6,238 nucleotides of DNA. Source: Lachnospiraceae bacterium. Lineage in GTDB: Bacteria; Bacillota; Clostridia; Lachnospirales; Lachnospiraceae. Every line of letters begins with the position of its first letter. Position 1 is the stretch's first letter. Position numbers and translations under genes: made by a program. Under the pieces are notes generated by a model. That model searched no databases. It saw nothing but the letters and a program-made list of their open reading frames with translations, and was not told the origin of the DNA. The stretch covers positions 1-6,238 of the forward strand of contig CAAGRP010000054.1 in the NCBI GenBank assembly GCA_900772685.1, read 5' to 3'. Below are positions 1 through 6,214 of the stretch, piece after piece.

Positions 1-117
1 ATTGCCTTTGTTAACGGTATCCGGCTTTATATCTGTATTGCCGTTACCGCTGTTATCAGGTCCCGGCTTTATGTCTGTATTGCCGTTATCTCCGTTGTCA
101 GGACCCGGCTTTACATC
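1..117 (-). repeat. Tandem 42-bp coding repeat (14-residue DIKPGPDN-type unit)
   Basis: Two full units (76-117 and 34-75) encode DVKPGPDNGDNGNT and DIKPGPDNSGNGNT. A third, degenerate unit (1-33) encodes DIKPDTVNKGN, two residues shorter over the matching part. The nucleotide period is visible as the motif ccggcttta recurring every 42 bases (21, 63, 105). These are residues 755-793 of the surface protein and the array may continue off the left edge. Proline- and glycine-rich acidic repeats after an InlB-like domain usually act as an extended spacer near the wall, which is inference here. Confidence 0.85.
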
Positions 118-2379
118 CGTATCAACATCAGCCTTTTTCCACTTTGCATAGTAGATCAGATCCCCCGCAGCTGTTTGCGGAATAGAATATACCGGCTCTC
201 CTGCAAGCTCCTTATTGTCATACCATCCGCCAAATACATAACCGTCTTTTGTTATATCATCACCTGACGGCAATGAAACTGTGGTTCCCGGAATATACTC
301 CGTAACATTTTTTCCGTCTGCTATCACTCCGTCATCAGGCATCAGTGTAACTGTCGGTTTCTTTACAAGACGAACTTCAGCCCCATCCCCGCTATACGAG
401 GCAATCCGCGTGTCGTCCTTATTTTCCGAATAATCCGCATAATATCCTTCATGATCTGAAGTGAAATGTACAGACGGAATAACGTCTTTATTATTTGCAT
501 CATATCCGTTTGTAAGATAATCGGACATACTTTCATCGCTTAAATATGCTTTATCTATAATACCGATCGCAGACCCTGCAGAAAGTTCTTCAATATTTAC
601 CGTCTTTGGTGTTCCGTGAAAATAAAGGTTATTAGGGCTGTTTTCATATGTATTATCCTGAACAACGACCTTTCCTGCAAGAGTAAGCTCCGATCTTAAA
701 TTATAGTATATGCCTCCGCCCTCTCCGGATGTGGTTACATTGCCGGTTATATCAGAATCTTTTACCGTAACAGGTGAGTAGGCATTCCATATAGCAATGC
801 CGCCGCCCTGAAGTGCATTATTCGAATCTATTTTAGTTCCTGTAATATTTACGGGTGCATTATAAGAGCTGTTAAAGCAGATATTTATACCACCGCCGCA
901 GCCTGATGCAGTATTATTTAAAATATTGCAATTATTAATGTTGGTTTCCCTTTTAATATTGAAAATGCAGACTCCTCCGCCGCCATATGCTCCCGCAGCA
1001 TTTGATCTATTTCCTGAAATCACTGCGTTTCCAACAATAACCTGAGCTGTATTCGGATTCGGTATAGCTGTATGATTTTCTGCTGCTATCGCATATATAG
1101 GAGGACTTCCTCCTGTTATACAGATACCGCCTCCACAGTATGCCGCTGTATTATTATCAATGTTTCCTCCATTTATTATCAATGCCGAATCGATCTCGCC
1201 CCAGGTACCCTTTGAGAACGGTGCCGATACCATGACTCCTCCGCCCATACCGTAGGCAGACTCATTGCTGCAGCCTGTAATACTTCCGCCGTTCATTACA
1301 AATGAAGCGCCTTCACTTACATAAACTCCGCCACCGCCTGAGGCAAGATAGTAGTTTGCATATGAGGCTTCATTATATATATCTGCCCAGCTAAATGATG
1401 TAGTTGCAAAGCAATCCTCAATGACCGCTCCGCTCTCCATAATGAACTGACTGCCATACATAACAGCTACTCCGCCTCCAAAGCAGAGAGAACCGCCTGA
1501 TACGCCGCAGTTTCTGATCGTTCCTCCGTACATATGGAACACACCCTGACAAACAAAAGCTCCGCCGCCGAAATAATTGTTTGTAACACAGCCGTCAATA
1601 GTAACTCCTGTGTACATATTTATAACGGAGTTACTGTATATGTATAAAAATCCGGGAGCATCATTGACACTCAAGCCATCGTCTTTTCGATTTGCTTTTA
1701 AATACAATGTATTTTGCGGATCATCGGCATTTCCAAGATTAAGCGTTGCTCCGTTGTATACACTAAATCCGATGCTGTCCGATGTTCCGTTAAAGGTTAC
1801 GGTATGACCGTTTCCTATTATCGTCGTTTCATTCTTCGAAAAAGCAACCGAGCCTGTATAAGAAAAATCCGCATTGATACTGATAAGATAAGAGCCTTTC
1901 TCTGCTGCATTGACAGCCGCTGCAGCATTGTCCAGCTCTTCTGCTGTGGAAACCTCATATCTCTGAGTATTTTTCTCTAAACCGAATGCCGTTAAGGATA
2001 TTTTCTCTGCAGCGTCTGTCGTTTCATCTCCTGCAGCATTTTTTTCAGATACCACGGTATCTGCGGGCTGTTCATCAGCTCCTATGATAACTTCTCCGCC
2101 CTTGCAGTAACATTCTTCACTGTGCTTATGCTTTTCATCTTCCGTATCATATCCGCACTTAAGCTCTCCGCCCGGACATAAACTCTTTTCTAAATTATCC
2201 TGTATGCCTGTATCTTTCGAATCTTCCCGCATAGAGTCATCCTGCACGGAACCGCTTTCGATATATGTGTTTGTGGTTTCAGATTCATTTTCTTTGGCAA
2301 AAGTATTCATCGGCATAATGCTTATCAGCATTGTCAATGCACTTAATATACCGATCAGTTTTTTGTTGCGTTTTTTCAC
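1..2379 (-). CDS. Secreted parallel beta-helix surface protein with InlB-like repeat, C-terminus cut off by window edge
   Basis: The minus frame is open for 793 codons from GTG at 2379 to base 1 with no stop; the preceding in-frame codon is TAA (2380-2382). The N-terminus is a Sec signal peptide: basic residues 2-7, a hydrophobic core at about 8-23, and probable cleavage after TFA at residue 28. Residues 29-140 are acidic and low in complexity, with a Cys/His motif (C68, C75, HKHSEEC at 84-90, C92). From about residue 141 (YEVSTAEELD) to about 600 the protein looks like a pectin-lyase-type right-handed beta-helix, with GGG turns beginning at residues 271, 301, 348, 379, 416, 466, 495, 525 and 554, often followed by alternating hydrophobic residues and N-rich turns. 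Residues 675-747 resemble an InlB/Flg_new repeat (GYVFGGWYD at 713-721, AKW at 745-747). A 14-residue repeat region begins at 755. It is probably an exported adhesin-like or glycan-binding protein; ligand and wall anchor cannot be seen. Confidence 0.9.
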   Translation of the reverse strand, partial: MKKRNKKLIGILSALTMLISIMPMNTFAKENESETTNTYIESGSVQDDSMREDSKDTGIQDNLEKSLCPGGELKCGYDTEDEKHKHSEECYCKGGEVIIGADEQPADTVVSEKNAAGDETTDAAEKISLTAFGLEKNTQRYEVSTAEELDNAAAAVNAAEKGSYLISINADFSYTGSVAFSKNETTIIGNGHTVTFNGTSDSIGFSVYNGATLNLGNADDPQNTLYLKANRKDDGLSVNDAPGFLYIYSNSVINMYTGVTIDGCVTNNYFGGGAFVCQGVFHMYGGTIRNCGVSGGSLCFGGGVAVMYGSQFIMESGAVIEDCFATTSFSWADIYNEASYANYYLASGGGGVYVSEGASFVMNGGSITGCSNESAYGMGGGVMVSAPFSKGTWGEIDSALIINGGNIDNNTAAYCGGGICITGGSPPIYAIAAENHTAIPNPNTAQVIVGNAVISGNRSNAAGAYGGGGVCIFNIKRETNINNCNILNNTASGCGGGINICFNSSYNAPVNITGTKIDSNNALQGGGIAIWNAYSPVTVKDSDITGNVTTSGEGGGIYYNLRSELTLAGKVVVQDNTYENSPNNLYFHGTPKTVNIEELSAGSAIGIIDKAYLSDESMSDYLTNGYDANNKDVIPSVHFTSDHEGYYADYSENKDDTRIASYSGDGAEVRLVKKPTVTLMPDDGVIADGKNVTEYIPGTTVSLPSGDDITKDGYVFGGWYDNKELAGEPVYSIPQTAAGDLIYYAKWKKADVDTDVKPGPDNGDNGNTDIKPGPDNSGNGNTDIKPDTVNKGN

Positions 2380-2389
2380 TTAATCAATT

Positions 2390-2393
2390 CTCC
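2390..2393 (-). promoter_or_regulatory. Ribosome binding site supporting the GTG start of the surface protein
   Basis: The minus strand reads GGAG, then 10 nt, then GTG at 2379. The spacing is slightly long. It is supported by the perfect signal peptide that begins at this GTG and by the in-frame TAA just upstream, which rules out an earlier start. The next in-frame ATG codons fall inside the hydrophobic core and would destroy the signal peptide. Confidence 0.65.
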
Positions 2394-2461
2394 GATCATA
2401 TGTTTCTTTTTTCGCAAATACGCGGGATCATAAAGCTTATGTTTTTAAATTCTTTCTGATT

Positions 2462-3370
2462 TCATTCTTCAGATCTATCTACGATCCCCTCACCGTTAAA
2501 GTCGGGGATAAAGCTTTCGCTAACCGTGCCGCCCTCCTGTATCATGCATTTCGTTATGCCGATATCTATCGCATGTGAGACGGCCTTTTCATATTCTCTT
2601 TTTGACACCTTTCGTTCAAGCTCCTTATAGGGCATTTCACCCATCGGAGTATACTGGTTCATAAGGGAGATGCATATATCATCGCCAAATCTGCCGTACA
2701 GATAGTCCAATACATTAAATGTATCCCTTATCCTTCCCGGCATCACAAGATGTCTTACATTCACACCCGAAACAAGCATGTCGTCTTTGAATTCAAGACG
2801 GCTTGCAAAAACCATATATTCAAGCGCCGCCTTTGCGGCATCAGGATAATCTTCTGCATGATAATACAGCCTGCTCTCTTCTTTATCAAGTGTTTTCAGA
2901 TCAGGCAGCCAGATATCGACAAGTCCTTCCAACAGCTCTAGTGTCTCAGGTTTTTCATAGCAGCTGCTGTTCCAGATGACAGGGATATAAAGACCTTTAT
3001 CCTTAGCCATTCTTAAAGCCTCTGCAATAGACGGGGTAAAATGAGTCCCCGTTACAAGATTTATATTTTCGGCTCCTTTTTGCTGCAGCTCAAGGAATAT
3101 ATCCGAAAGTCTGTTGACGCTTATATCAAAGCCCTTTGCGTCTCTTGACAGCTCTATATTCTGACAGAACACACATTTCATAGAGCATCCCGAAAAGAAC
3201 ACCGTTCCGCTTCCCCTGCTGCCCGAAACATACGGCTCTTCATAGAAATGCAGGCCTGCTCTTGCCGCCCTTATATAAGAGCGGCAGCCGCAATAGCCTG
3301 CATTAACTGTTCTGTCTGTTCTGCAGTTTCTGGGGCAAAGCGTACATTGTTTATAATAGTACTCTTTCAC
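2462..3370 (-). CDS. PflX-like radical SAM protein (COG1313 type)
   Basis: This 302-residue protein carries the radical SAM signature GCSMKCVFCQN, with C62, C66 and C69 in CxxxCxxC spacing to bind the [4Fe-4S]-SAM cluster. Before it is a second cysteine set, C9-x2-C12-x3-C16 with C27 and C29, in a CTLCPRNC...GYCGC context typical of the PflX/COG1313 family (homologous to pyruvate formate-lyase activases, exact substrate unknown). VTGTHFTPSI (106-115) and the ending FIPDFNGEGIV match the family layout, so both ends appear intact. The start is GTG (3368-3370), overlapping the upstream stop as GTGA; no strong ribosome binding site is visible, which suggests translational coupling. No glycyl-radical enzyme lies in the window, so an activase role for a neighbour is not supported. 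Family assignment is firm; function is unknown. Confidence 0.9.
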   Translation of the reverse strand: MKEYYYKQCTLCPRNCRTDRTVNAGYCGCRSYIRAARAGLHFYEEPYVSGSRGSGTVFFSGCSMKCVFCQNIELSRDAKGFDISVNRLSDIFLELQQKGAENINLVTGTHFTPSIAEALRMAKDKGLYIPVIWNSSCYEKPETLELLEGLVDIWLPDLKTLDKEESRLYYHAEDYPDAAKAALEYMVFASRLEFKDDMLVSGVNVRHLVMPGRIRDTFNVLDYLYGRFGDDICISLMNQYTPMGEMPYKELERKVSKREYEKAVSHAIDIGITKCMIQEGGTVSESFIPDFNGEGIVDRSEE

Positions 3371-3549
3371 TTTACTGCATCTTCAAAATCCTTTGCGATG
3401 TTTGAGAACATATCGACCATCTCGTCACTCTCACACTCATACGCAAAATTCTTAAGCTCCTTTAATACGTCTCTTGGCTTCTGTCCATCAGGCGTCTCGC
3501 CGTGGCATCCGCCGCCGCATGTGTTGCAATCATGTGTACATTCGCTCAT
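3367..3549 (-). CDS. Small Cys-rich protein, 60 aa, Mrp/NBP35-like N-terminal cysteine motif
   Basis: The 60-residue product begins MSECTHDCNTCGGGCHG, giving C4-x3-C8-x2-C11-x3-C15, with one more cysteine at C39. The rest (about residues 25-60) is predicted helical and acidic, without signal peptide or membrane segment. The cysteine block recalls the N-terminal extension of some clostridial Mrp/NBP35 iron-sulfur ATPases, but no P-loop or ATPase domain follows. The chosen ATG (3547-3549) has a strong ribosome binding site. Opening the same frame further upstream to 3717 would bury 56 extra codons inside nfnB and lacks such a site. The gene starts 22 bp after nfnB ends and its stop overlaps the radical SAM start, so it sits in the operon. 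A metal or Fe-S binding role is inferred from the cysteines only; I do not recognise a named family with certainty. Confidence 0.8.
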   Translation of the reverse strand: MSECTHDCNTCGGGCHGETPDGQKPRDVLKELKNFAYECESDEMVDMFSNIAKDFEDAVK

Positions 3550-3556
3550 AATAATT

Positions 3557-3561
3557 CCTCC
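3557..3561 (-). promoter_or_regulatory. Ribosome binding site of the 60-aa Cys-rich gene
   Basis: The minus strand reads GGAGG followed by 7 nt and ATG at 3549. It lies in the short gap between nfnB and the small gene, and it is what decides the short start over the 116-codon extension. Confidence 0.85.
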
Positions 3562-3571
3562 ACGTTGAATA

Positions 3572-4960
3572 TTACTTGCTTTTAATGTATTCGTCAATTC
3601 CTTTCGCTGCGGCTTTTCCGGCACCCATCGCAAGTATAACGGTTGCCGCTCCGGTAACCGCATCTCCTCCCGCAAATACGGCCTCCTTAGATGTCTGTCC
3701 GTTTTCCTCTTCGGCAATGATGCATTTTCTTCTGTTTACATCAAGACCCTCCGTTGTTGAAGATATAAGCGGGTTCGGAGATGTACCGAGTGACATGATC
3801 ACGGTATCGACATCGATCTCAAACTCCGATCCCTCGATCGGTACAGGACGTCTTCTTCCCGAATCATCAGGCTCACCGAGCTCCATCCTTATACATCTGA
3901 TGCCCTTTACGGCGTCATTTTCATCAACAAGGATCTCAACAGGATTTGTAAGGAGATCGAATATGATTCCCTCTTCTTTTGCGTGATGGACTTCTTCCTG
4001 ACGTGCAGGAAGCTCTTCCTCACTTCTTCTGTATACTACATGAACCTCCGCTCCTAAACGAAGTGCTGTTCTTGCGGCATCCATAGCAACGTTTCCGCCG
4101 CCTACTACAGCGACCTTCTTGCCCATTGCTATAGGAGTATCATAATCCTCCCTGAAGGCCTTCATGAGATTGTTTCTTGTAAGGTATTCGTTTGCCGAGA
4201 ATACACCGTTTGCATTTTCTCCCGGGATTCCCATAAACATAGGAAGTCCTGCTCCCGAACCTATGAATACGGCCTCAAAGCCTTCCTCTTCAATGAGCTC
4301 GTCGATCGTAACGGATTTGCCTATGATAACGTTTGTCTCAATCTTAACACCGAGTGACTTAACGTTTTCGATCTCTGCTGCCACGACTTCATCCTTAGGA
4401 AGACGGAACTCAGGGATTCCATAGCTTAAAACTCCGCCTGCTTTATGAAGTGCTTCGAATATAGTCACGTCATAGCCTATCCTTGCAAGATCTCCCGCAC
4501 ATGTGAGTCCTGCAGGTCCCGAACCGATAACCGCTACCTTGTGTCCGTTCTTTTCTGCCTCTGTCTCCGGCTTGATTCCCTGTTCTCTTGCCCAGTCGGC
4601 AACGAATCTCTCAAGCTTTCCGATAGAAACCGGCTCACCCTTTATGCCTCTGATGCATTTTCCTTCACACTGGCTCTCCTGTGGGCATACACGTCCGCAT
4701 ACTGCCGGAAGCGCACTTGAATGGCTTATTATCTGATATGCCTCTTTGATATTGCCTTCCTTTACTTCTTTTATGAAGGCCGGTATATCTATGCTTACCG
4801 GACATCCCTGTATACATTTTGCATTTTTGCAGTTAATGCAGCGGGTTGCCTCTTCCATAGCCTCTTCTTTGTTATATCCGTAGCACACCTCTTCAAAATT
4901 GGTTGCGCGTACCTTTGGATCCTGTTCTCTGACAGGCACCTTCTTCAATACATCTGCCAT
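3572..4960 (-). CDS. nfnB: NADH-dependent reduced ferredoxin:NADP+ oxidoreductase, large subunit (NfnB; GltA/SudA family)
   Basis: This 462-residue flavoprotein belongs to the family also annotated as GltA (glutamate synthase small-subunit type) or SudA. An N-terminal domain carries two cysteine groups for [4Fe-4S] clusters: C41, C44, C49, C53 and C88, C92, C98, C102. A first Rossmann fold binds FAD (GSGPAG 146-151, acidic E169). A second binds NADP(H) (GGGNVAMD 287-294, followed by RR at 311-312, suited to the 2'-phosphate). The FAD-closing motif GGDAVTGA is at 431-438. Length is normal and no motif is broken. The partner NfnA is directly upstream, which favours the electron-bifurcating transhydrogenase over glutamate synthase. 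ATG at 4960 overlaps the nfnA stop by one base (TAATG) and has GGAGGTGA at 4967-4974. Cytoplasmic; it holds the bifurcating FAD in characterised Nfn complexes. Confidence 0.93.
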   Translation of the reverse strand: MADVLKKVPVREQDPKVRATNFEEVCYGYNKEEAMEEATRCINCKNAKCIQGCPVSIDIPAFIKEVKEGNIKEAYQIISHSSALPAVCGRVCPQESQCEGKCIRGIKGEPVSIGKLERFVADWAREQGIKPETEAEKNGHKVAVIGSGPAGLTCAGDLARIGYDVTIFEALHKAGGVLSYGIPEFRLPKDEVVAAEIENVKSLGVKIETNVIIGKSVTIDELIEEEGFEAVFIGSGAGLPMFMGIPGENANGVFSANEYLTRNNLMKAFREDYDTPIAMGKKVAVVGGGNVAMDAARTALRLGAEVHVVYRRSEEELPARQEEVHHAKEEGIIFDLLTNPVEILVDENDAVKGIRCIRMELGEPDDSGRRRPVPIEGSEFEIDVDTVIMSLGTSPNPLISSTTEGLDVNRRKCIIAEEENGQTSKEAVFAGGDAVTGAATVILAMGAGKAAAKGIDEYIKSK

Positions 4961-5844
4961 TATTTGTCACCTCCGCATAATCCGCATCCGCCGTGATGTG
5001 TATCGCCTTCTTCTGCTTTTAACTTTGCTCTTCCCTCTTCTGTCTTGTACATCTGCTGACGTTTCATTGCCTGATCGAAGTCAACAAGATGTCCGTCAAA
5101 TTCGGGTCCGTCCACGCATGCAAATTTGATCTCATCTCCGACTGTAAGACGGCATGCACCGCACATACCGGTTCCGTCTACCATGATAGGGTTCATGCTG
5201 ACAACGGTAGGTATACCGAGCTCTTTTGTGAGCTTGCATACGAACTTCATCATTATCATAGGTCCGATAGCTATACATACATCATATTTCTTGCCTTCCG
5301 CAACAAGATCCGAAAGACACTGTGTAACCATACCTTTTCTCTGATATGATCCGTCATCGGTGGTAACATAGAGGTTGCACACCTCTTTAAACTCATCCTC
5401 TAAAATAACAAAATCCTTGCTCTTTGCACCGATTATGGCATCTGCCTTAACACCATGCTCATGAAGCCATTTAACCTGCGGATATACAGGTGCGGTTCCG
5501 ACACCGCCTGCAATAAAGAGAATGTTTTTCTTTTTAAGCTCTTCAATATCGGTTTCAACAAGTTCGGACGGGCGTCCGAGAGGGCCGACAACATCTGTAA
5601 AGCTGTCTCCTGCCTGAAGCTTTGACATCATGATAGTTGAGTAACCGATCGGCTGAAATACTAAAGTAACTGTTCCTTCTTCTCTGTCATAATCACAGAT
5701 CGTAAGCGGAATCCTTTCTCCCTCTTCCGAATCTTTAACTATAAGGAACTGTCCCGGCTCACATTTTTTAGCAACCCAAGGTGCTTTGACAACCATCCTG
5801 TAGATGTTGGATGCCAGTTTGTCCGCGCTAAGAATTTTATACAT
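4960..5844 (-). CDS. nfnA: NADH-dependent reduced ferredoxin:NADP+ oxidoreductase, small subunit (NfnA; SudB family)
   Basis: This 294-residue member of the ferredoxin-NADP reductase superfamily pairs with NfnB. It has an FAD-binding barrel (RIPLTI 44-49), a nucleotide-binding domain (GGVGTAP 113-119, IAIGPMIMMK 191-200), and a C-terminal [2Fe-2S] site with C228, C231 and C243. D223 is placed where characterised NfnA is reported to use an aspartate as the fourth ligand. NfnAB reversibly couples NADH and reduced ferredoxin oxidation to reduction of two NADP+, supplying NADPH in anaerobes. An unusual tail, DTHHGGCGLCGGDK, adds C287 and C290. The ATG (5842-5844) is preceded by GAGGAG at 5855-5860 with 10 nt spacing. 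It is the first gene of the operon. SudB (sulfide dehydrogenase subunit) is an alternative name for the same family; dihydroorotate dehydrogenase electron-transfer subunit PyrK is a more distant relative and is not supported by the neighbours. Confidence 0.93.
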   Translation of the reverse strand: MYKILSADKLASNIYRMVVKAPWVAKKCEPGQFLIVKDSEEGERIPLTICDYDREEGTVTLVFQPIGYSTIMMSKLQAGDSFTDVVGPLGRPSELVETDIEELKKKNILFIAGGVGTAPVYPQVKWLHEHGVKADAIIGAKSKDFVILEDEFKEVCNLYVTTDDGSYQRKGMVTQCLSDLVAEGKKYDVCIAIGPMIMMKFVCKLTKELGIPTVVSMNPIMVDGTGMCGACRLTVGDEIKFACVDGPEFDGHLVDFDQAMKRQQMYKTEEGRAKLKAEEGDTHHGGCGLCGGDK

Positions 5845-5861
5845 CTTCTCTCATCTCCTCA

Positions 5862-5875
5862 CACATTCAAATGTG
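5862..5875. promoter_or_regulatory. Short inverted repeat next to the nfnA ribosome binding site
   Basis: CACATT (5862-5867) and AATGTG (5870-5875) are perfect reverse complements separated by two bases. In the nfnA leader this would form a small hairpin ending one base before the GAGGAG site. It could be an operator half-pair or a weak translation-control hairpin. At this length chance is a real alternative. Confidence 0.3.
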
Positions 5876-5925
5876 CTGTCCTTTCTTTGTTATTAAATAC
5901 GATATTCCTGTGCAAAACCACTTAA

Positions 5926-5954
5926 ATTTTATCATCAGGAACAAAGAAATGCAA
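5926..5954 (-). promoter_or_regulatory. Candidate sigma-A-type promoter of the nfnAB operon
   Basis: On the minus strand a -35-like TTGCAT (5949-5954) is followed by 17 bp and a -10-like TAAAAT (5926-5931, five of six matches to consensus). This would place the start near 5919 and give a leader of about 75 nt before nfnA. The -35 box is weak, so the call rests on the -10 match, the ideal spacing and the position upstream of the first gene. Confidence 0.45.
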
Positions 5955-5961
5955 CTGAACT

Positions 5962-5989
5962 TTGAGTCATCGCAATATTCTGATATACT
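5962..5989 (+). promoter_or_regulatory. Candidate divergent plus-strand promoter
   Basis: TTGAGT (5962-5967) is followed by 16 bp and TATACT (5984-5989), four of six and five of six matches to the sigma-A consensus. It points away from nfnA, and its -35 box is only 7 bp from the -35 box of the minus-strand candidate. Expected start is around 5996. In AT-rich DNA such matches are common, so the call is tentative. Confidence 0.4.
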
Positions 5990-5995
5990 GCCTTT

Positions 5996-6214
5996 CTGAT
6001 ATATACAAACGGTATAAGTGTATGCGTATATTCACCTATACATTTTTACTATATGAGGTGCTTATAAAAAATCCGCAATTTACTTGCATTGTTCATATAT
6101 TAATCGTATATTATATTATGTACAGAAAAGAATACACGCCTATTAAATACATATCATATATATATGCCTATAGACGATTTCTTTTCCGGCTTTTACCGGA
6201 ATTTTATATATTTT
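5996..6214 (+). ncRNA. Candidate small RNA or short leader transcript between divergent promoter and terminator
   Basis: The stretch runs from the predicted start of the plus-strand promoter to the end of the U-rich tract after a plus-strand hairpin, about 220 nt. It has no reading frame with a convincing ribosome binding site. It contains a possible imperfect stem: TATAAG (6013-6018) and CACCTATA (6033-6040) can pair with TATGAGGTGCTTATA (6052-6066), leaving a 14-nt asymmetric loop. It could also be the untranslated leader of a gene beyond the right edge, with the hairpin acting as an attenuator. I do not recognise a known RNA family. The basis is promoter-like and terminator-like signals plus the fold; no transcript evidence exists. 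Confidence 0.28.
6184..6214 (+). terminator. Rho-independent terminator-like hairpin, plus-strand orientation
   Basis: TTCCGG (6184-6189) pairs perfectly with CCGGAA (6196-6201) around a six-base loop and is followed by TTTTATATATTTT on the plus strand. On the minus strand the hairpin is followed by AAGAAATCG, so it would not work in that direction. The stem is short (6 bp) but GC-closed at the loop, and it stands out against very AT-rich flanks. Confidence 0.5.

Noticed and set aside
1577..1980. Plus-strand open frames inside the surface gene
   Set aside because: They are antisense shadows of the beta-helix coding frame, with no ribosome binding sites or recognisable protein features.
2429..2441. 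CATAA/TTATG inverted repeat in the spacer between the radical SAM and surface genes as a terminator
   Set aside because: Five AT-rich pairs with a three-base loop and no T-tract on the minus strand; too weak to terminate.
2380..2461. Separate promoter for the surface protein in the 82-bp spacer
   Set aside because: TATGAT-like -10 boxes exist but none has a reasonable -35 box at 16-18 bp; the gene may be read through from upstream or use a promoter inside the radical SAM gene.
3550..3717. Upstream extension of the 60-residue gene to 116 residues
   Set aside because: The extension lies mostly inside nfnB in another frame, lacks a ribosome binding site, and the internal ATG at 3549 has GGAGG at ideal spacing.
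5881..5900. Rex-type redox operator near ttgttattaaata
   Set aside because: Only a partial half-site; the second arm needed for the TTGTTAAnnnnTTAACAA-type palindrome is missing.
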